Source: Rhizobacter sp. (lineage in GTDB: Bacteria; Pseudomonadota; Gammaproteobacteria; Burkholderiales; Burkholderiaceae). From it: a DNA stretch of 12,275 nt. This document shows, one piece after another, positions 1 through 7,240 of the stretch. The translations under genes were made by a program, and so were the position numbers. Under the pieces are notes generated by a model. It saw only the letters and a program-made list of their open reading frames with translations. It was not told where the DNA came from and did no database searches. The stretch spans positions 1 to 12,275 of the forward strand of contig JACMKW010000286.1 of the NCBI GenBank assembly GCA_014379885.1, given 5' to 3'. The first letter of the stretch is position 1. The number at the start of each line of letters is the position of its first letter.

Positions 1-306
1 GAGGTGCTGTTCCTCGACGAGCCGTTCTCGGCGCTCGATTTCGAGATGACGCTCTTCATCCGCGAGAAGCTGCAAGAGGTGTTCATGCAGACCGGCACCA
101 CCATGCTGCTGGTGTCGCACGACCTGGAAGAAGCGGTGTATTTGGCCGACCAGGTGCTGCTGCTGACCAAACGCCCGACGCGGGTGGCAGAGATCTTGCA
201 CTATGGTGATGCGCGGCCGCGCACCGTGGCCACGTTGTCAGAGCCGAGCTTCATCGCCACCAAGAAGCTCAGCCTGGAGATCTTTCAACGAGAGGTGAGA
301 CGTTGA
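1..306 (+). CDS. ABC transporter ATP-binding protein, nitrate/sulfonate/taurine type (C-terminal fragment)
   Basis: This is the last 101 codons of an ATPase subunit; the 5' part lies outside the window. Visible are the Walker B motif LFLDEP, the D-loop SALD right after it, and the H-loop in LLVSHDLEEAVYLADQ, about 35 residues downstream. The ending, with a short tail after the H-loop and no extra C-terminal domain, fits the SsuB/TauB/NrtD-like family that energises import of small anions or organic nitrogen and sulfur compounds. Walker A, Q-loop and signature lie upstream of the window. The stop codon overlaps the TTG start of the AtzG-like gene, so the transporter is co-translated with the amidase genes. 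That suggests it imports their substrate or a precursor, which is inference. The substrate cannot be told from this fragment. Confidence 0.9.
   Translation, partial: EVLFLDEPFSALDFEMTLFIREKLQEVFMQTGTTMLLVSHDLEEAVYLADQVLLLTKRPTRVAEILHYGDARPRTVATLSEPSFIATKKLSLEIFQREVRR
291..297 (+). promoter_or_regulatory. Ribosome binding site deciding the TTG start of atzG
   Basis: AGAGGTG lies 5 nt before the TTG at 303-305 and is the strongest Shine-Dalgarno match near this start. It supports the unusual TTG start, which overlaps the upstream stop codon (TTGA, 303-306). No ATG is available at the start of this short gene. Confidence 0.6.
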
Positions 307-512
307 CTTCAACAACGGAGATTGACGATTACGTGCGCGCCACGGCGCGCTTTCTGGCGCTGCCGCTCGAAGAAGCCCAGGTGGTGCGCGTGGCCGCGCA
401 CCTGGCGCGCACCCAGGCCATGGTGGCCAGCTTGCAGGCGGTGACCCTGCCACCCGATGTCGAAACCGCGGAGATCTTCTGCCCGGCACCCTTCCCGCCG
501 GGCGATGCATGA
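303..512 (+). CDS. atzG: AtzG-like small subunit (DUF4089) of an AtzE-type amidase
   Basis: This 69-residue protein starts with TTG, overlaps the transporter stop by 4 nt and overlaps the amidase start by 4 nt (ATGA, 509-512). The core (YVRATARFLALPL followed by a helix ending in VAAHLARTQAM, then a Pro- and Glu-containing tail) matches the DUF4089/AtzG family in length and layout. AtzG of Pseudomonas sp. ADP is about the same size and forms a heterotetramer with AtzE that stabilises it; the same pairing is called HpxX-HpxY in oxalurate clusters. The family is thought to derive from GatC-like partners of amidases. It has no catalytic residues of its own. The coupled translation supports a 1:1 complex with the next gene product. 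The identification combines length, sequence pattern and position. Confidence 0.85.
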   Translation: MTSTTEIDDYVRATARFLALPLEEAQVVRVAAHLARTQAMVASLQAVTLPPDVETAEIFCPAPFPPGDA

Positions 513-1918
513 GCTTCGCCAGGAACCACGACATGATCACCGGCCTCCACATCGTTCGCGCAGTTCACTCGGGCGAGATGCAGGCAGAAGAAGCGCTTGA
601 GCATTGCATCGCGCGCATCGAGGTGACCGACCCGCGGGTCAACGCCTTCACCGACGGCACCTTCGAGCGTGCCACTCGCGAGGCGCGCGCCATCGACGCG
701 CGGCGTACACGCGGCGAGGTGCTGCCGCCGCTGGCCGGCATGCCCTACGCGGTGAAAAACCTGTTCGACATCGAAGGCCTCACCACACGCGCCGGCAGCA
801 AGGTGCGCAACGGCCAACCCGCCGCGAGTGCCGACGCCGTGCTGGTTCAGCGCATGCACGCCGCCGGCGCCGTGCTGGTGGGCGCGTTGAACATGGACGA
901 ATTCGCTTACGGCTTCACCACCGAGAACACGCACTACGGCCCCTGCCGCAACCCGCGCCACCTGGAGCGCACTGCCGGTGGCTCGTCGGGCGGTTGCGGC
1001 GCGGCGGTGGCGGCAGGCCAGGTGCCGGTGACGCTGGGGTCAGACACCAACGGTTCGATCCGCGTGCCCTCGTCGTTGTGCGGCGTGTGGGGGCTCAAGC
1101 CCACCTTCGGCCGGCTGTCGCGGCGCGGCAGCTTCCCCTTCGTCGCGAGCATCGACCACCTGGGCCCGTTGGCGCGCTCGGTCGAAGACCTGGCGGCAAG
1201 CTACGACGCGCTGCAAGGCCCCGACCCGCTGGATCCCGGTTGCCACGCCGAGCGTGTGCAGCCCACGCTGGAGCAGATCGGCCACAGCCTCACCGGTCTG
1301 CGCATCGGTGTGTTGAACGGTTACTTCGAAGACAACGCCGGGCCCGCAGCGCACAAGGCGCTCGAGCTGGCCGCCACGGCACTGCAGGCAACGCGCGGCG
1401 TGACCTGGCCCGACGCTGCATTGGCGCGCGTGGCCGCCTTCGTCACCACCGCCAGCGAAGGCGGTTCGCTGCACCTGCCGCTGCTGCGCGAGCGTGCGGC
1501 CGAGTTCGAGCCGCTGTCGGTCGACCGCTTCATCGCCGGTGCCTTGCAGCCGGTCGATTGGTACCTGCGCGCACAACGCTTTCGGCGCATGTACCGCGAC
1601 AAGGTGCAGGCCTTGTTCCGCGACTGGGACGTGCTGCTGGCGCCAGCCACGCCGGTGCAGGCCACACCGATCGGCGCCGAGAGTTTCGACCTCAACGGCA
1701 CCAGCGTGCCTGCGCGCCCGTCGATGGGTTTGCTGACCCAACCGATCTCGTTCGCAGGCTGCCCGGTGGTGGCCGCGCCGCTGTGGCCGGAGGGCAAGAA
1801 TTTCATGCCGCTGGGCGTGCAGGTGATTGCGGCACCGTGGCGTGAAGACCTGGCGCTGCGCGTGGCGCGGGCGCTCGAAGCAAGTGGCGTGGCGTCTTCG
1901 CCGGTGGCGGGAATATGA
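509..1918 (+). CDS. atzE: AtzE-family amidohydrolase (amidase signature family)
   Basis: A 469-residue amidase of the usual family length. The Ser-cisSer-Lys triad is readable: Lys83 in PYAVKNLFD, cis-Ser159 in TAGGSSGG and nucleophile Ser183 in [14 protein letters not shown]. The 24-residue gap between the two serines is the one seen in GatA and malonamidase. Family members near an AtzG/DUF4089 gene and a DUF3225 gene are AtzE (1-carboxybiuret hydrolase in cyanuric acid breakdown) or HpxY (oxalurate catabolism). Sequence alone does not separate these substrates. The first ATG overlaps the atzG stop and is chosen for that coupling; a second in-frame ATG follows at codon 9. The enzyme should be cytoplasmic, with no signal peptide visible. 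All key residues are intact, so it is probably active. The likely products are carboxylated urea derivatives that finally feed ammonia to the cell. Confidence 0.9.
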   Translation: MSFARNHDMITGLHIVRAVHSGEMQAEEALEHCIARIEVTDPRVNAFTDGTFERATREARAIDARRTRGEVLPPLAGMPYAVKNLFDIEGLTTRAGSKVRNGQPAASADAVLVQRMHAAGAVLVGALNMDEFAYGFTTENTHYGPCRNPRHLERTAGGSSGGCGAAVAAGQVPVTLGSDTNGSIRVPSSLCGVWGLKPTFGRLSRRGSFPFVASIDHLGPLARSVEDLAASYDALQGPDPLDPGCHAERVQPTLEQIGHSLTGLRIGVLNGYFEDNAGPAAHKALELAATALQATRGVTWPDAALARVAAFVTTASEGGSLHLPLLRERAAEFEPLSVDRFIAGALQPVDWYLRAQRFRRMYRDKVQALFRDWDVLLAPATPVQATPIGAESFDLNGTSVPARPSMGLLTQPISFAGCPVVAAPLWPEGKNFMPLGVQVIAAPWREDLALRVARALEASGVASSPVAGI

Positions 1919-1937
1919 GGCCTTCACCAGCCACAGT

Positions 1938-1953
1938 CCGCTCAGGCTGAGGT
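1938..1953 (+). repeat. 16-nt repeat with quasi-palindromic core, copy 1
   Basis: CCGCTCAGGCTGAGGT lies in the 64-nt gap between atzE and atzH. The core CTCAG-G-CTGAG is an inverted repeat with one central base. An identical 16-mer in the same orientation lies at 11528-11543, in the gap between the truncated hydrolase and the ABC ATPase. It resembles the left part of a dispersed repeat that I associate with many Burkholderiales (ending in ...TCGAAG, and TCGAAG does follow at 1955-1960). A regulator site is the alternative, because both copies sit in ureide-type operons. Confidence 0.55.
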
Positions 1954-1982
1954 ATCGAAGCCCCACACCGAATCAAACCACC

Positions 1983-2354
1983 ATGCACATCAACCGCCCC
2001 GACACCCTCGCCGAAGTCACCGCCGCCTTCGAACGCTATGAAGACGCGCTCGTCAACAACACAGTCTCCGTACTCGACGAGTTGTTCTGGAACAGCCCCC
2101 ACACCCTGCGCTACGGCGTGGGTGAAAACCTCTACGGCTACGCCGCCATCCAGGCTTTCCGCGCCGCCCGCCCCGCCACCGGCCTGGCTCGCACGCTCTT
2201 GCGCACCGAGATCACCACCTACGGCGACAGTTTCGCCACCGCCAATTGCGAATTCCAGCGCGAAGGCGGCGTGAAACCCGGCCGCCAAAGCCAGACCTGG
2301 ATGAAGACACCCGACGGCTGGCGCGTGGTTTCTGCGCATGTAAGCTTGTTGTGA
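1983..2354 (+). CDS. atzH: AtzH/HpxZ-like protein (DUF3225, SnoaL-like fold)
   Basis: A 123-residue single-domain protein of the NTF2/SnoaL-like fold. Visible features are an N-terminal helix with [12 protein letters not shown], the [19 protein letters not shown] segment typical of DUF3225, and a C-terminal strand region [16 protein letters not shown]. The family includes AtzH, which removes a carboxylate from the AtzEG product so that allophanate is formed instead of dead-end biuret, and HpxZ of oxalurate clusters. Tyr19 and Arg43 are 24 residues apart, as I recall for the essential Tyr and Arg of AtzH; this comparison is from memory. It lies 64 nt after atzE and its stop overlaps the GntR start by one base (TGATG). 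The ATG has only a weak Shine-Dalgarno sequence. The family call is firm; the exact substrate is not. Confidence 0.87.
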   Translation: MHINRPDTLAEVTAAFERYEDALVNNTVSVLDELFWNSPHTLRYGVGENLYGYAAIQAFRAARPATGLARTLLRTEITTYGDSFATANCEFQREGGVKPGRQSQTWMKTPDGWRVVSAHVSLL

Positions 2355-3073
2355 TGAAAGCCCCGGCCAAAAAGACCATCACAGCGCAGGCAGTCAACCC
2401 ACGCGACCTCACACGTTCCGAGACCGCCTACCGCCGCCTGAAAGCTGCCATCTTCGACTTCGTGCTGCTGCCAGGCGACGGCTTCACCGAGAGCGACATG
2501 GCCGAACGCCTGGGCATGTCGCGCACCCCTGTGCGCGAGGCGCTGTTCAGGCTTGAGCTCGAAGGCTACGTGAAGGTGGCCTACCGCAGCGGCTGGAGCG
2601 TGGCAGCATTCGACTTTCGCAAGCTCGAAGAGCTTTATGACCTGCGCGTGGTGCTGGAGTGCACTGTCGTCGATCGGCTCTGCGCCATGGTGCCCATGCC
2701 CGACCTCGGGCTGTTGAAAGCCATCTGGCTGGTGCCCGAAAAAGACCGCAAGGCCGACACCACCGAAGTGGCCGCACTCGACGAAGCCTTTCATGCCACG
2801 CTGGTGTCGGCCGCCGGCAACCTGCAAATGGCGCGTGTGCATGCCGATGTGACCGACGGCATCCGCATCGTGCGCCGGCTCGATTTCACCCAGCCGCCAC
2901 GCATCTCGGCCACCTACGACGAACACGCCAAGATCCTGCGGGCGATCCTCGCGCGCCGCGCCGACCCGGCCAAGCTGATGCTGCGCACCCACATCGAGGC
3001 CAGCAAGGCCGAGGTGCGCAAGATCACGATTCACAAACTGCACAGCGCGAGGCCCGCGACCGGGCAGTTGTAG
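2354..3073 (+). CDS. GntR-family transcriptional regulator, FadR subfamily (FCD ligand domain)
   Basis: A 239-residue regulator. The N-terminal winged helix-turn-helix spans about residues 20-85, with the recognition region AERLGMSRTPVREALFRLELEGYV followed by the wing. The FCD effector domain follows, beginning with the helix FRKLEELYDLRVVLE. Its likely metal- or ligand-binding histidines appear in LDEAFHATLVSAAGN, in YDEHAKILRAI and in LMLRTHIEASKAEV. The ATG at 2354 overlaps the atzH stop by one base; open frame continues upstream, but it lies over atzH and has no good ribosome site. As the last gene of the transporter-atzGEH unit it most likely controls this operon in response to a carboxylated or ureide ligand, which is inference. 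FCD regulators usually act as repressors released by small organic acids. The operator was not identified with confidence. Confidence 0.92.
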   Translation: MKAPAKKTITAQAVNPRDLTRSETAYRRLKAAIFDFVLLPGDGFTESDMAERLGMSRTPVREALFRLELEGYVKVAYRSGWSVAAFDFRKLEELYDLRVVLECTVVDRLCAMVPMPDLGLLKAIWLVPEKDRKADTTEVAALDEAFHATLVSAAGNLQMARVHADVTDGIRIVRRLDFTQPPRISATYDEHAKILRAILARRADPAKLMLRTHIEASKAEVRKITIHKLHSARPATGQL

Positions 3074-3136
3074 GACGACGAAGCCGCCACGTTGCGGCAA
3101 GCGGTTTCCGTGACTTTCGTCGCACCTTTTCCACCC

Positions 3137-3157
3137 CACCCGGGCCTGTACCCGGTG
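3137..3157 (+). terminator. Possible terminator hairpin after the GntR gene
   Basis: CACC(C)GGG and CCCGGTG can form a seven-pair stem with one bulged C and a six-base loop, 63 nt after the GntR stop. It is followed by CTTCTT instead of a true T-run, so it is a weak intrinsic terminator at best. The rest of the gap at 3074-3235 shows no convincing promoter by eye, although FecR transcription may start here. Confidence 0.3.
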
Positions 3158-3235
3158 CTTCTTACAGGGTGGTTTGCACAGTCATGCAGCTATGCTTCCA
3201 TCTTCCTGGCCGCCCGAGCCACCACATAAGAATTC

Positions 3236-4138
3236 ATGAAGTTCGTCGTCTGGAAACTCGCTCTTTGGCTGTGCGTGCTGGCTTGCCCGTGCACGGCGTG
3301 GGCCGCCGCGCCCCTGGCTACAGCCACCATCGTCGACGGCGAAGTGGTGTTGATCCGCGACGCCACGCGCATGCTGCTGGCCGAAGGTGTGCGCCTGGCC
3401 AAAGACGACATTGTTGAAACCACCGACATGGGCCGCCTGGTTCGCATCGAATTCAGTGACGGCTTGATGCTCGATCTTGGCCCCGGCACGCGGGTGTTGC
3501 TGTCGCCCCGGCTGAGCGGTGACAAGGCCCGCGCGCAGTCGAAAGCGCACCTGCTGAGCGGCAGCGCCAAGCTGACCGTGTCCAAGGGCCGCCCACCGGC
3601 TGCCGACGTGATGTCTTCACCCGCTTTCGACGTGACCGGCATGGTGCGCAGCGCCGTGTTCGTCGTGCTGCCCACCGAAGCGCATGCCTTCGCCGAGTCG
3701 GGCGAACTGGTGCTGCGCGAACGTGCGGGCGCCAAGGCCGGCGCCATTCACAGCCTCAAGGGCAGCGAGTTTTTCTCGCAGCAGGGCAGTGAAAAATCCA
3801 CCATCACGCCACGCCCCACACCTGCCTTCATCCAGCGGCTGCCGCGCCCTTTTGTCGATGCGCTGCCTTCACGCGCGGCCCTGTTCAAGGACCGCGACGT
3901 AGTGCCCAAGCGCCTGGGCGACATCACCTATGCCGACGTGGCCGGATGGATCGATGCCGACGGCCTGCGCGCCGGCTTCGTGACGCGCTGGAAGGCCCTG
4001 GCGCAAGACGCCGAATTCCGCAAAGGCCTGATCGCCAACCTGCGCAACCACCCCGAATGGGATCGCACCCTCTTCCCCGAAAAGTACTTGCCCAAGCCGG
4101 CCGCCAGCGAAGCGGCCCGCTACGGCACCAAGCCCTGA
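3236..4138 (+). CDS. Exported FecR-domain protein
   Basis: A 300-residue protein with a Sec signal peptide: Lys at 2 and 7, a hydrophobic stretch to about residue 21, and a likely cut after AWA or AWAA near residue 23-24. The mature N-terminal half reads as a FecR domain: alternating beta strands with the pattern LAEGVRLAKDDIVETTDMGRL and then VRIEFSDGLMLDLGPGTRV (about residues 48-87), continuing through LLSGSAKLTVSKG and SPAFDVTGMVRSAVFVV. The C-terminal 100 residues (from PTPAFIQRLPRPFVDALPSRA) are a conserved tail I cannot assign. Unlike classic FecR it has no anti-sigma N-terminal domain and no sigma factor gene beside it. It precedes the DUF3365/HAMP sensor by 35 nt and probably works with it in the periplasm. 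A role as a periplasmic input or scaffold is inference. Confidence 0.8.
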   Translation: MKFVVWKLALWLCVLACPCTAWAAAPLATATIVDGEVVLIRDATRMLLAEGVRLAKDDIVETTDMGRLVRIEFSDGLMLDLGPGTRVLLSPRLSGDKARAQSKAHLLSGSAKLTVSKGRPPAADVMSSPAFDVTGMVRSAVFVVLPTEAHAFAESGELVLRERAGAKAGAIHSLKGSEFFSQQGSEKSTITPRPTPAFIQRLPRPFVDALPSRAALFKDRDVVPKRLGDITYADVAGWIDADGLRAGFVTRWKALAQDAEFRKGLIANLRNHPEWDRTLFPEKYLPKPAASEAARYGTKP

Positions 4139-4173
4139 CCGGGCGCTAACTCACTCGCATTCAAAGAGGCACC

Positions 4174-5046
4174 ATGAAGCTGCTCGTCAAGTTCAACCTC
4201 GTGTTCCTGGTCGTGTTCGCGCTCGGCCTGGGGGCGTCGAGCTACATCGCACGCAAGCTGCTGCAAGAAGGCGCCCACGAAGAAGTGCTGGACCGCGCCC
4301 GCCTGCTGATGGAAAGCGCCATGGCCGTCAGCACCTACACCTCGACCCAAGTGGCACCGCTGCTGGAAACGCAGATGAGCTACACCTTCCTGCCGCAGTC
4401 GGTGCCGGCGTACTCGGCTTCCGAGGTGTTGAACGCGCTGCGCAAGAACCACCCCGAGTACGCCTACAAGCCGGCCATGCTCAACCCCACCAACCCGCGC
4501 GACCGCGCGCAAGATTGGGAAGAAGACGTGATCCAGCAGTTCAAGCAGTCGCCTGAGCGCACCGAGTTCATTGGCGAGCGCATGACACCGTCGGGCCGCG
4601 TCACTTACATCGCCCGCCCGATCCGAATCGCCAACCCCGCCTGCCTGCGCTGCCACAGCACGGTGGACGCAGCACCCAAGCCGCTGGTGGAAAAGTACGG
4701 TCCGGCCAATGGCTTCGGCTGGAACCTGAATGAGGTGCTGGGCGCACAGGTGGTGTCGGTGCCCATGTCGGTGCCGCTCGCACGCGCCGACCGTGCCTTC
4801 GGCGTGGTGATGGGGCTGTTGGCCGGCGTCTTCTTGCTGATCGGTCTGTCGCTCAACCTGATGCTGTGGAAGCTGGTCATCCAGCCGGTGAGCCGGCTCT
4901 CCAGCCTGTCGGACCGAGTAAGCCTCGGTGAGCTCGACGCGCCCGAGTTCGCCGTCAATTCGAAAGACGAGATCAGCACTTTGGCGGAATCGTTCACGCG
5001 CATGCGCAAGAGCATGGTCCATGCGATGAAGATGCTGGACAACTGA
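4174..5046 (+). CDS. DUF3365 (Tll0287-like) haem-motif sensor with HAMP domain
   Basis: A 290-residue inner-membrane protein. An N-terminal membrane helix (about residues 7-24) is followed by a periplasmic DUF3365 domain to about residue 203, a second membrane helix (about 209-235), and a cytoplasmic HAMP segment from IQPVSRLSSLSDRVS to the C-terminus. The DUF3365 domain carries Cys157-x-x-Cys160-His161 in NPACLRCHS, a c-type haem attachment motif, and ends with GWNLNEVLGAQVVSVPMSV. Family members serve as sensor modules for redox state or gas ligands, often fused to kinases or cyclases. Here the protein stops right after HAMP, so it has no output domain of its own. The following gene encodes a soluble Ser/Thr kinase, which is the obvious candidate partner, though this is inference. 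A good ribosome site (AGAGG) lies 7 nt before the ATG. Confidence 0.88.
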   Translation: MKLLVKFNLVFLVVFALGLGASSYIARKLLQEGAHEEVLDRARLLMESAMAVSTYTSTQVAPLLETQMSYTFLPQSVPAYSASEVLNALRKNHPEYAYKPAMLNPTNPRDRAQDWEEDVIQQFKQSPERTEFIGERMTPSGRVTYIARPIRIANPACLRCHSTVDAAPKPLVEKYGPANGFGWNLNEVLGAQVVSVPMSVPLARADRAFGVVMGLLAGVFLLIGLSLNLMLWKLVIQPVSRLSSLSDRVSLGELDAPEFAVNSKDEISTLAESFTRMRKSMVHAMKMLDN

Positions 5047-5090
5047 CGCTGACAATCGAAAACATGTATGGCCCCACTGACCTCATGAGC

Positions 5091-5157
5091 CCGGCGCCGG
5101 GCCGCCCCAAGGCGGGCTCGTCCCCCTCGGGGGGCAGGCGCGCAGCGCCGTGGGGGT
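5091..5157 (+). repeat. GC-rich dispersed hairpin repeat upstream of the kinase gene
   Basis: Between the sensor and the kinase, this stretch contains GGGCCGCCCCAAG, CCCCCTCGGGGGG (5122-5134) and CGCAGCGC followed by CGTGGGGGT. The central CCCCC/GGGGG block is a strong hairpin and the outer GCCCC and GGGGGT blocks can also pair. The pattern matches a repeat I recall as very common between genes in Comamonadaceae genomes, usually ending in a CGTGGGGG block. Here its last bases abut the kinase start and supply its G-rich ribosome site. No second copy is seen in this window. Confidence 0.6.
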
Positions 5158-5161
5158 AGAC

Positions 5162-6586
5162 ATGAGCCATCCAGAGCGCCTTGGCAAATACCCGATCACT
5201 GGTGTGCTCGGCAAGGGTGCCATGGGCGTGGTCTACAAGGGGTTCGATCCGGTCATCAACCGGCCGGTCGCCATCAAGACCATCCACAAGGCACTGATCG
5301 GGCAAGACCTCTCGGGTTCGTCGACCACCGCGCGCTTCAAGAACGAAGCCCGCGCTGTGGGCCGCATGGCCCACCCCAACATCGTGGCCATCTACGAATA
5401 CGGCGAAGACGACAACACCGCTTACATCGCGATGGAGTACGTGGAGGGCCGCACGCTCTCGCAGATTCTGGCCGGCACATCGCGCCCGCCCGAGTGCGAC
5501 ATCCTGACCCTGATGGATCAGCTGCTTGCCGCGCTCGACTGCGCGCACAAACACGGCGTGTGGCACCGCGACGTCAAACCCGCCAACCTCATCGTGACCA
5601 ACAGCGGGCAGTTGAAGGTCACTGACTTCGGCATTGCCCGCATCGAGTCGGTGGTGCTCACGCAAATCACCTCGACCATCGGCACGCCCGGCTACATGGC
5701 GCCCGAGCAGTACATCGGCGAAGGGGTGGACCACCGCATCGACATCTTTGCCGCAGGCGCCCTGCTCTACGGCATGCTGGTCGGCCACCCGCCCTTCCAG
5801 GGTTCGGCCGAGACCGTCATGTACAAGGTGGTGAACGAACACCCCGCGCCACCCAGCCAGGTTCCCGATTCGGGCCGGCCCGCGTTCTACGACACCATCG
5901 TGGCCAAGGCCCTGGCCAAGAAGCCCGCAGACCGCTACGCCAGCATTGCCGACTTCCGCGCGGCGCTGGCCAAGCGTGACCTGTCAACCGAGCCCGACAC
6001 CGGCGAAACCACCATCATCGTGGTCAACGACCACAGCCCGCCGGCACCCGCCATCGGCGTGCTGGAGCCGCCCAGCGGCGTACCGCACTCAGGTGGCACA
6101 CCGGTCCCGGGCTGGGACGCCATCACTTTGCAGCAGGTCGAGCTGGCACTCGCCGCTTTCGTCGGCCCGATGGCGCGCGTGCTGGTGCGCCAGGCTGCAC
6201 GCGCCCACAACGATGTGCCGGGCCTCAAGGCCAAACTGTGCGAACACCTGCCGTCCGAGCAAGACCGCCAGCGCTTCCTGGCGAAGTTCAGCACCGCCAC
6301 CTCGGCCACCCATGTGAGCGGCACCAAGGCGACCGGCGCCGCGCCGCGCACCCTAACGCCAACCGGCAGCACGGGTTCGGCCGTGCAAGCGCCCCTTTCA
6401 CCTGAGACCCTGACCCTGGCCACGCGTGTGCTCAGCAGCCACATCGGGCCCATTGCCAGCATCGTGGTCAAGAAGGCTGCGGCCAAGGCGAGCACCGCGG
6501 AGCAGTTGTTCACCTTGCTGGGCGAGCAGGTGGGCACAGGGGCCGAGCGCGACAAGCTGCTCGCGGCGCTGCGCCGCAAGCCTTAG
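5162..6586 (+). CDS. Hanks-type serine/threonine protein kinase with duplicated C-terminal repeat domain
   Basis: A 474-residue soluble kinase. Residues 10-270 form the kinase domain with all key motifs: glycine loop GKGAMGVV (17-24), Lys39 in VAIK, Glu62, catalytic HRDVKPAN (Asp137, Asn142), DFG (155-157) and APE (180-182). After a Pro/Gly-rich linker come two copies of a helical module, about residues 322-376 and 413-470. Both share GP(M/I)A..(V)V(R/K)(Q/K)AA..A and end in R..(F/L)L. There are no membrane segments and no PASTA domain, so it should act in the cytoplasm. ATG 5162 is chosen; an in-frame GTG at 5150 lies in the repeat element and would add four residues. Its input is probably the neighbouring DUF3365/HAMP protein, and the targets are unknown; both are inference. 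It converges on gmhA with a 12-nt gap. Confidence 0.92.
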   Translation: MSHPERLGKYPITGVLGKGAMGVVYKGFDPVINRPVAIKTIHKALIGQDLSGSSTTARFKNEARAVGRMAHPNIVAIYEYGEDDNTAYIAMEYVEGRTLSQILAGTSRPPECDILTLMDQLLAALDCAHKHGVWHRDVKPANLIVTNSGQLKVTDFGIARIESVVLTQITSTIGTPGYMAPEQYIGEGVDHRIDIFAAGALLYGMLVGHPPFQGSAETVMYKVVNEHPAPPSQVPDSGRPAFYDTIVAKALAKKPADRYASIADFRAALAKRDLSTEPDTGETTIIVVNDHSPPAPAIGVLEPPSGVPHSGGTPVPGWDAITLQQVELALAAFVGPMARVLVRQAARAHNDVPGLKAKLCEHLPSEQDRQRFLAKFSTATSATHVSGTKATGAAPRTLTPTGSTGSAVQAPLSPETLTLATRVLSSHIGPIASIVVKKAAAKASTAEQLFTLLGEQVGTGAERDKLLAALRRKP

Positions 6587-6605
6587 ACAAAACCTTGCTC
6601 AGGCG
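6572..6605. terminator. Possible shared hairpin at the convergent kinase/gmhA ends
   Basis: CGCCGCAAG at 6572-6580 can pair with CTTGC at 6594-6598 and GGCG at 6602-6605, with a 3-base bulge and a 13-base loop containing AAAA. It covers the last codons of both convergent genes. It lacks a clear T-run on either strand, so a bidirectional terminator role is only a suggestion. Confidence 0.25.
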
Positions 6606-7189
6606 GCGTAGTTCTCCGGGAACAGTCGCCGCTCCACCGACTCGATCAAGATGTGGATGATCTTGATGTGAAGCTCCTGCACACGGTCGGCAAACTGGCC
6701 GCCGGGCGTGCAGATGTCGATGTCGGCCAGCTGGCTCAGCGTGGCACCGGGCCGGCCCGTGAGGCCGATCACCTTCATGCCGATCTGCTGGGCCGCACGC
6801 ACCGCCGCCAGCACGTTGCCGCTCGTCCCGCTGGTGCTGATGGCGAGCAGCACATCGCCGCTGCGCGCATGGGCTTCGAGGTAGCGCGAAAACACGTGTT
6901 CGTAGCCGTAGTCATTGGCCACGCAGCTCATGTAGCCCACGTCGCTGATGGCCACCGCGGCCAAGGCCTTGCGGTTGCCGCGGTAGCGGCCTGACAGCTC
7001 TTCGGCAAAGTGCATCGCGTCGCACATCGAGCCGCCATTGCCGCAGCTGAAGGCGCGCCCGCCCCGCTCGAACAGATCGGCCAGGCAGGCGCCGGCTTCG
7101 TCGATGGCATGGCAGGTGGCCTCGTTGGCCATCAAGGCGTCGAGTGCGGCGCGGGCTTCAATGAGGGTTTGTTGAATGTGGGGGCTCAT
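6599..7189 (-). CDS. gmhA: Phosphoheptose isomerase (sedoheptulose 7-phosphate isomerase)
   Basis: A 196-residue SIS-domain enzyme that converts sedoheptulose 7-phosphate to D-glycero-D-manno-heptose 7-phosphate, the first step of ADP-heptose synthesis for the LPS inner core. Length and sequence follow E. coli GmhA closely: SCGNGGSMCDAMHFAEELSGRYR, AISDVGYMSCVANDYG, LLAISTSGTSGNV and DRVQELHIKIIHILIE. The metal/catalytic set His60, Glu64, Gln171 and His179 is present at the same spacing as in E. coli (61, 65, 172, 180). A ribosome site GGAGTGA lies just before the ATG. It is the last gene of a four-gene minus-strand run with membrane proteins of unrelated families, not in a heptose cluster. 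The call is firm; whether it is the only gmhA of this genome cannot be seen. Confidence 0.95.
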   Translation of the reverse strand: MSPHIQQTLIEARAALDALMANEATCHAIDEAGACLADLFERGGRAFSCGNGGSMCDAMHFAEELSGRYRGNRKALAAVAISDVGYMSCVANDYGYEHVFSRYLEAHARSGDVLLAISTSGTSGNVLAAVRAAQQIGMKVIGLTGRPGATLSQLADIDICTPGGQFADRVQELHIKIIHILIESVERRLFPENYAA

Positions 7190-7240
7190 GGGCTCACTCC
7201 AGGCAGTCGATTTTGAAGTGGATGGGCTCGCTTCGCCGCA

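Noticed and set aside
1040..1966. Long open frame on the minus strand (308 codons) across the atzE gene
   Set aside because: It lies antisense to a complete amidase with intact catalytic motifs. Its translation is rich in Arg, His, Gln and Ala with no recognisable domain, as expected for an antisense frame in GC-rich coding DNA.
3174..3196. TTGCAC and TATGCT as a promoter for the FecR gene
   Set aside because: The two boxes are only 11 nt apart, too close for sigma-70, and no better -35 lies 16-18 nt before TATGCT.
4120..5055. Long minus-strand open frame (311 codons) opposite the DUF3365/HAMP gene
   Set aside because: The plus-strand frame gives a coherent membrane protein with a CxxCH motif and HAMP; the opposite frame is compositionally biased and has no ribosome site or family match.
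5064..5159. Short frame of 31 codons from ATG 5064 ending 2 nt before the kinase ATG
   Set aside because: It could look like a leader peptide, but most of it is the GC-rich repeat, its ATG lacks a ribosome site, and its sequence is only what the repeat encodes.
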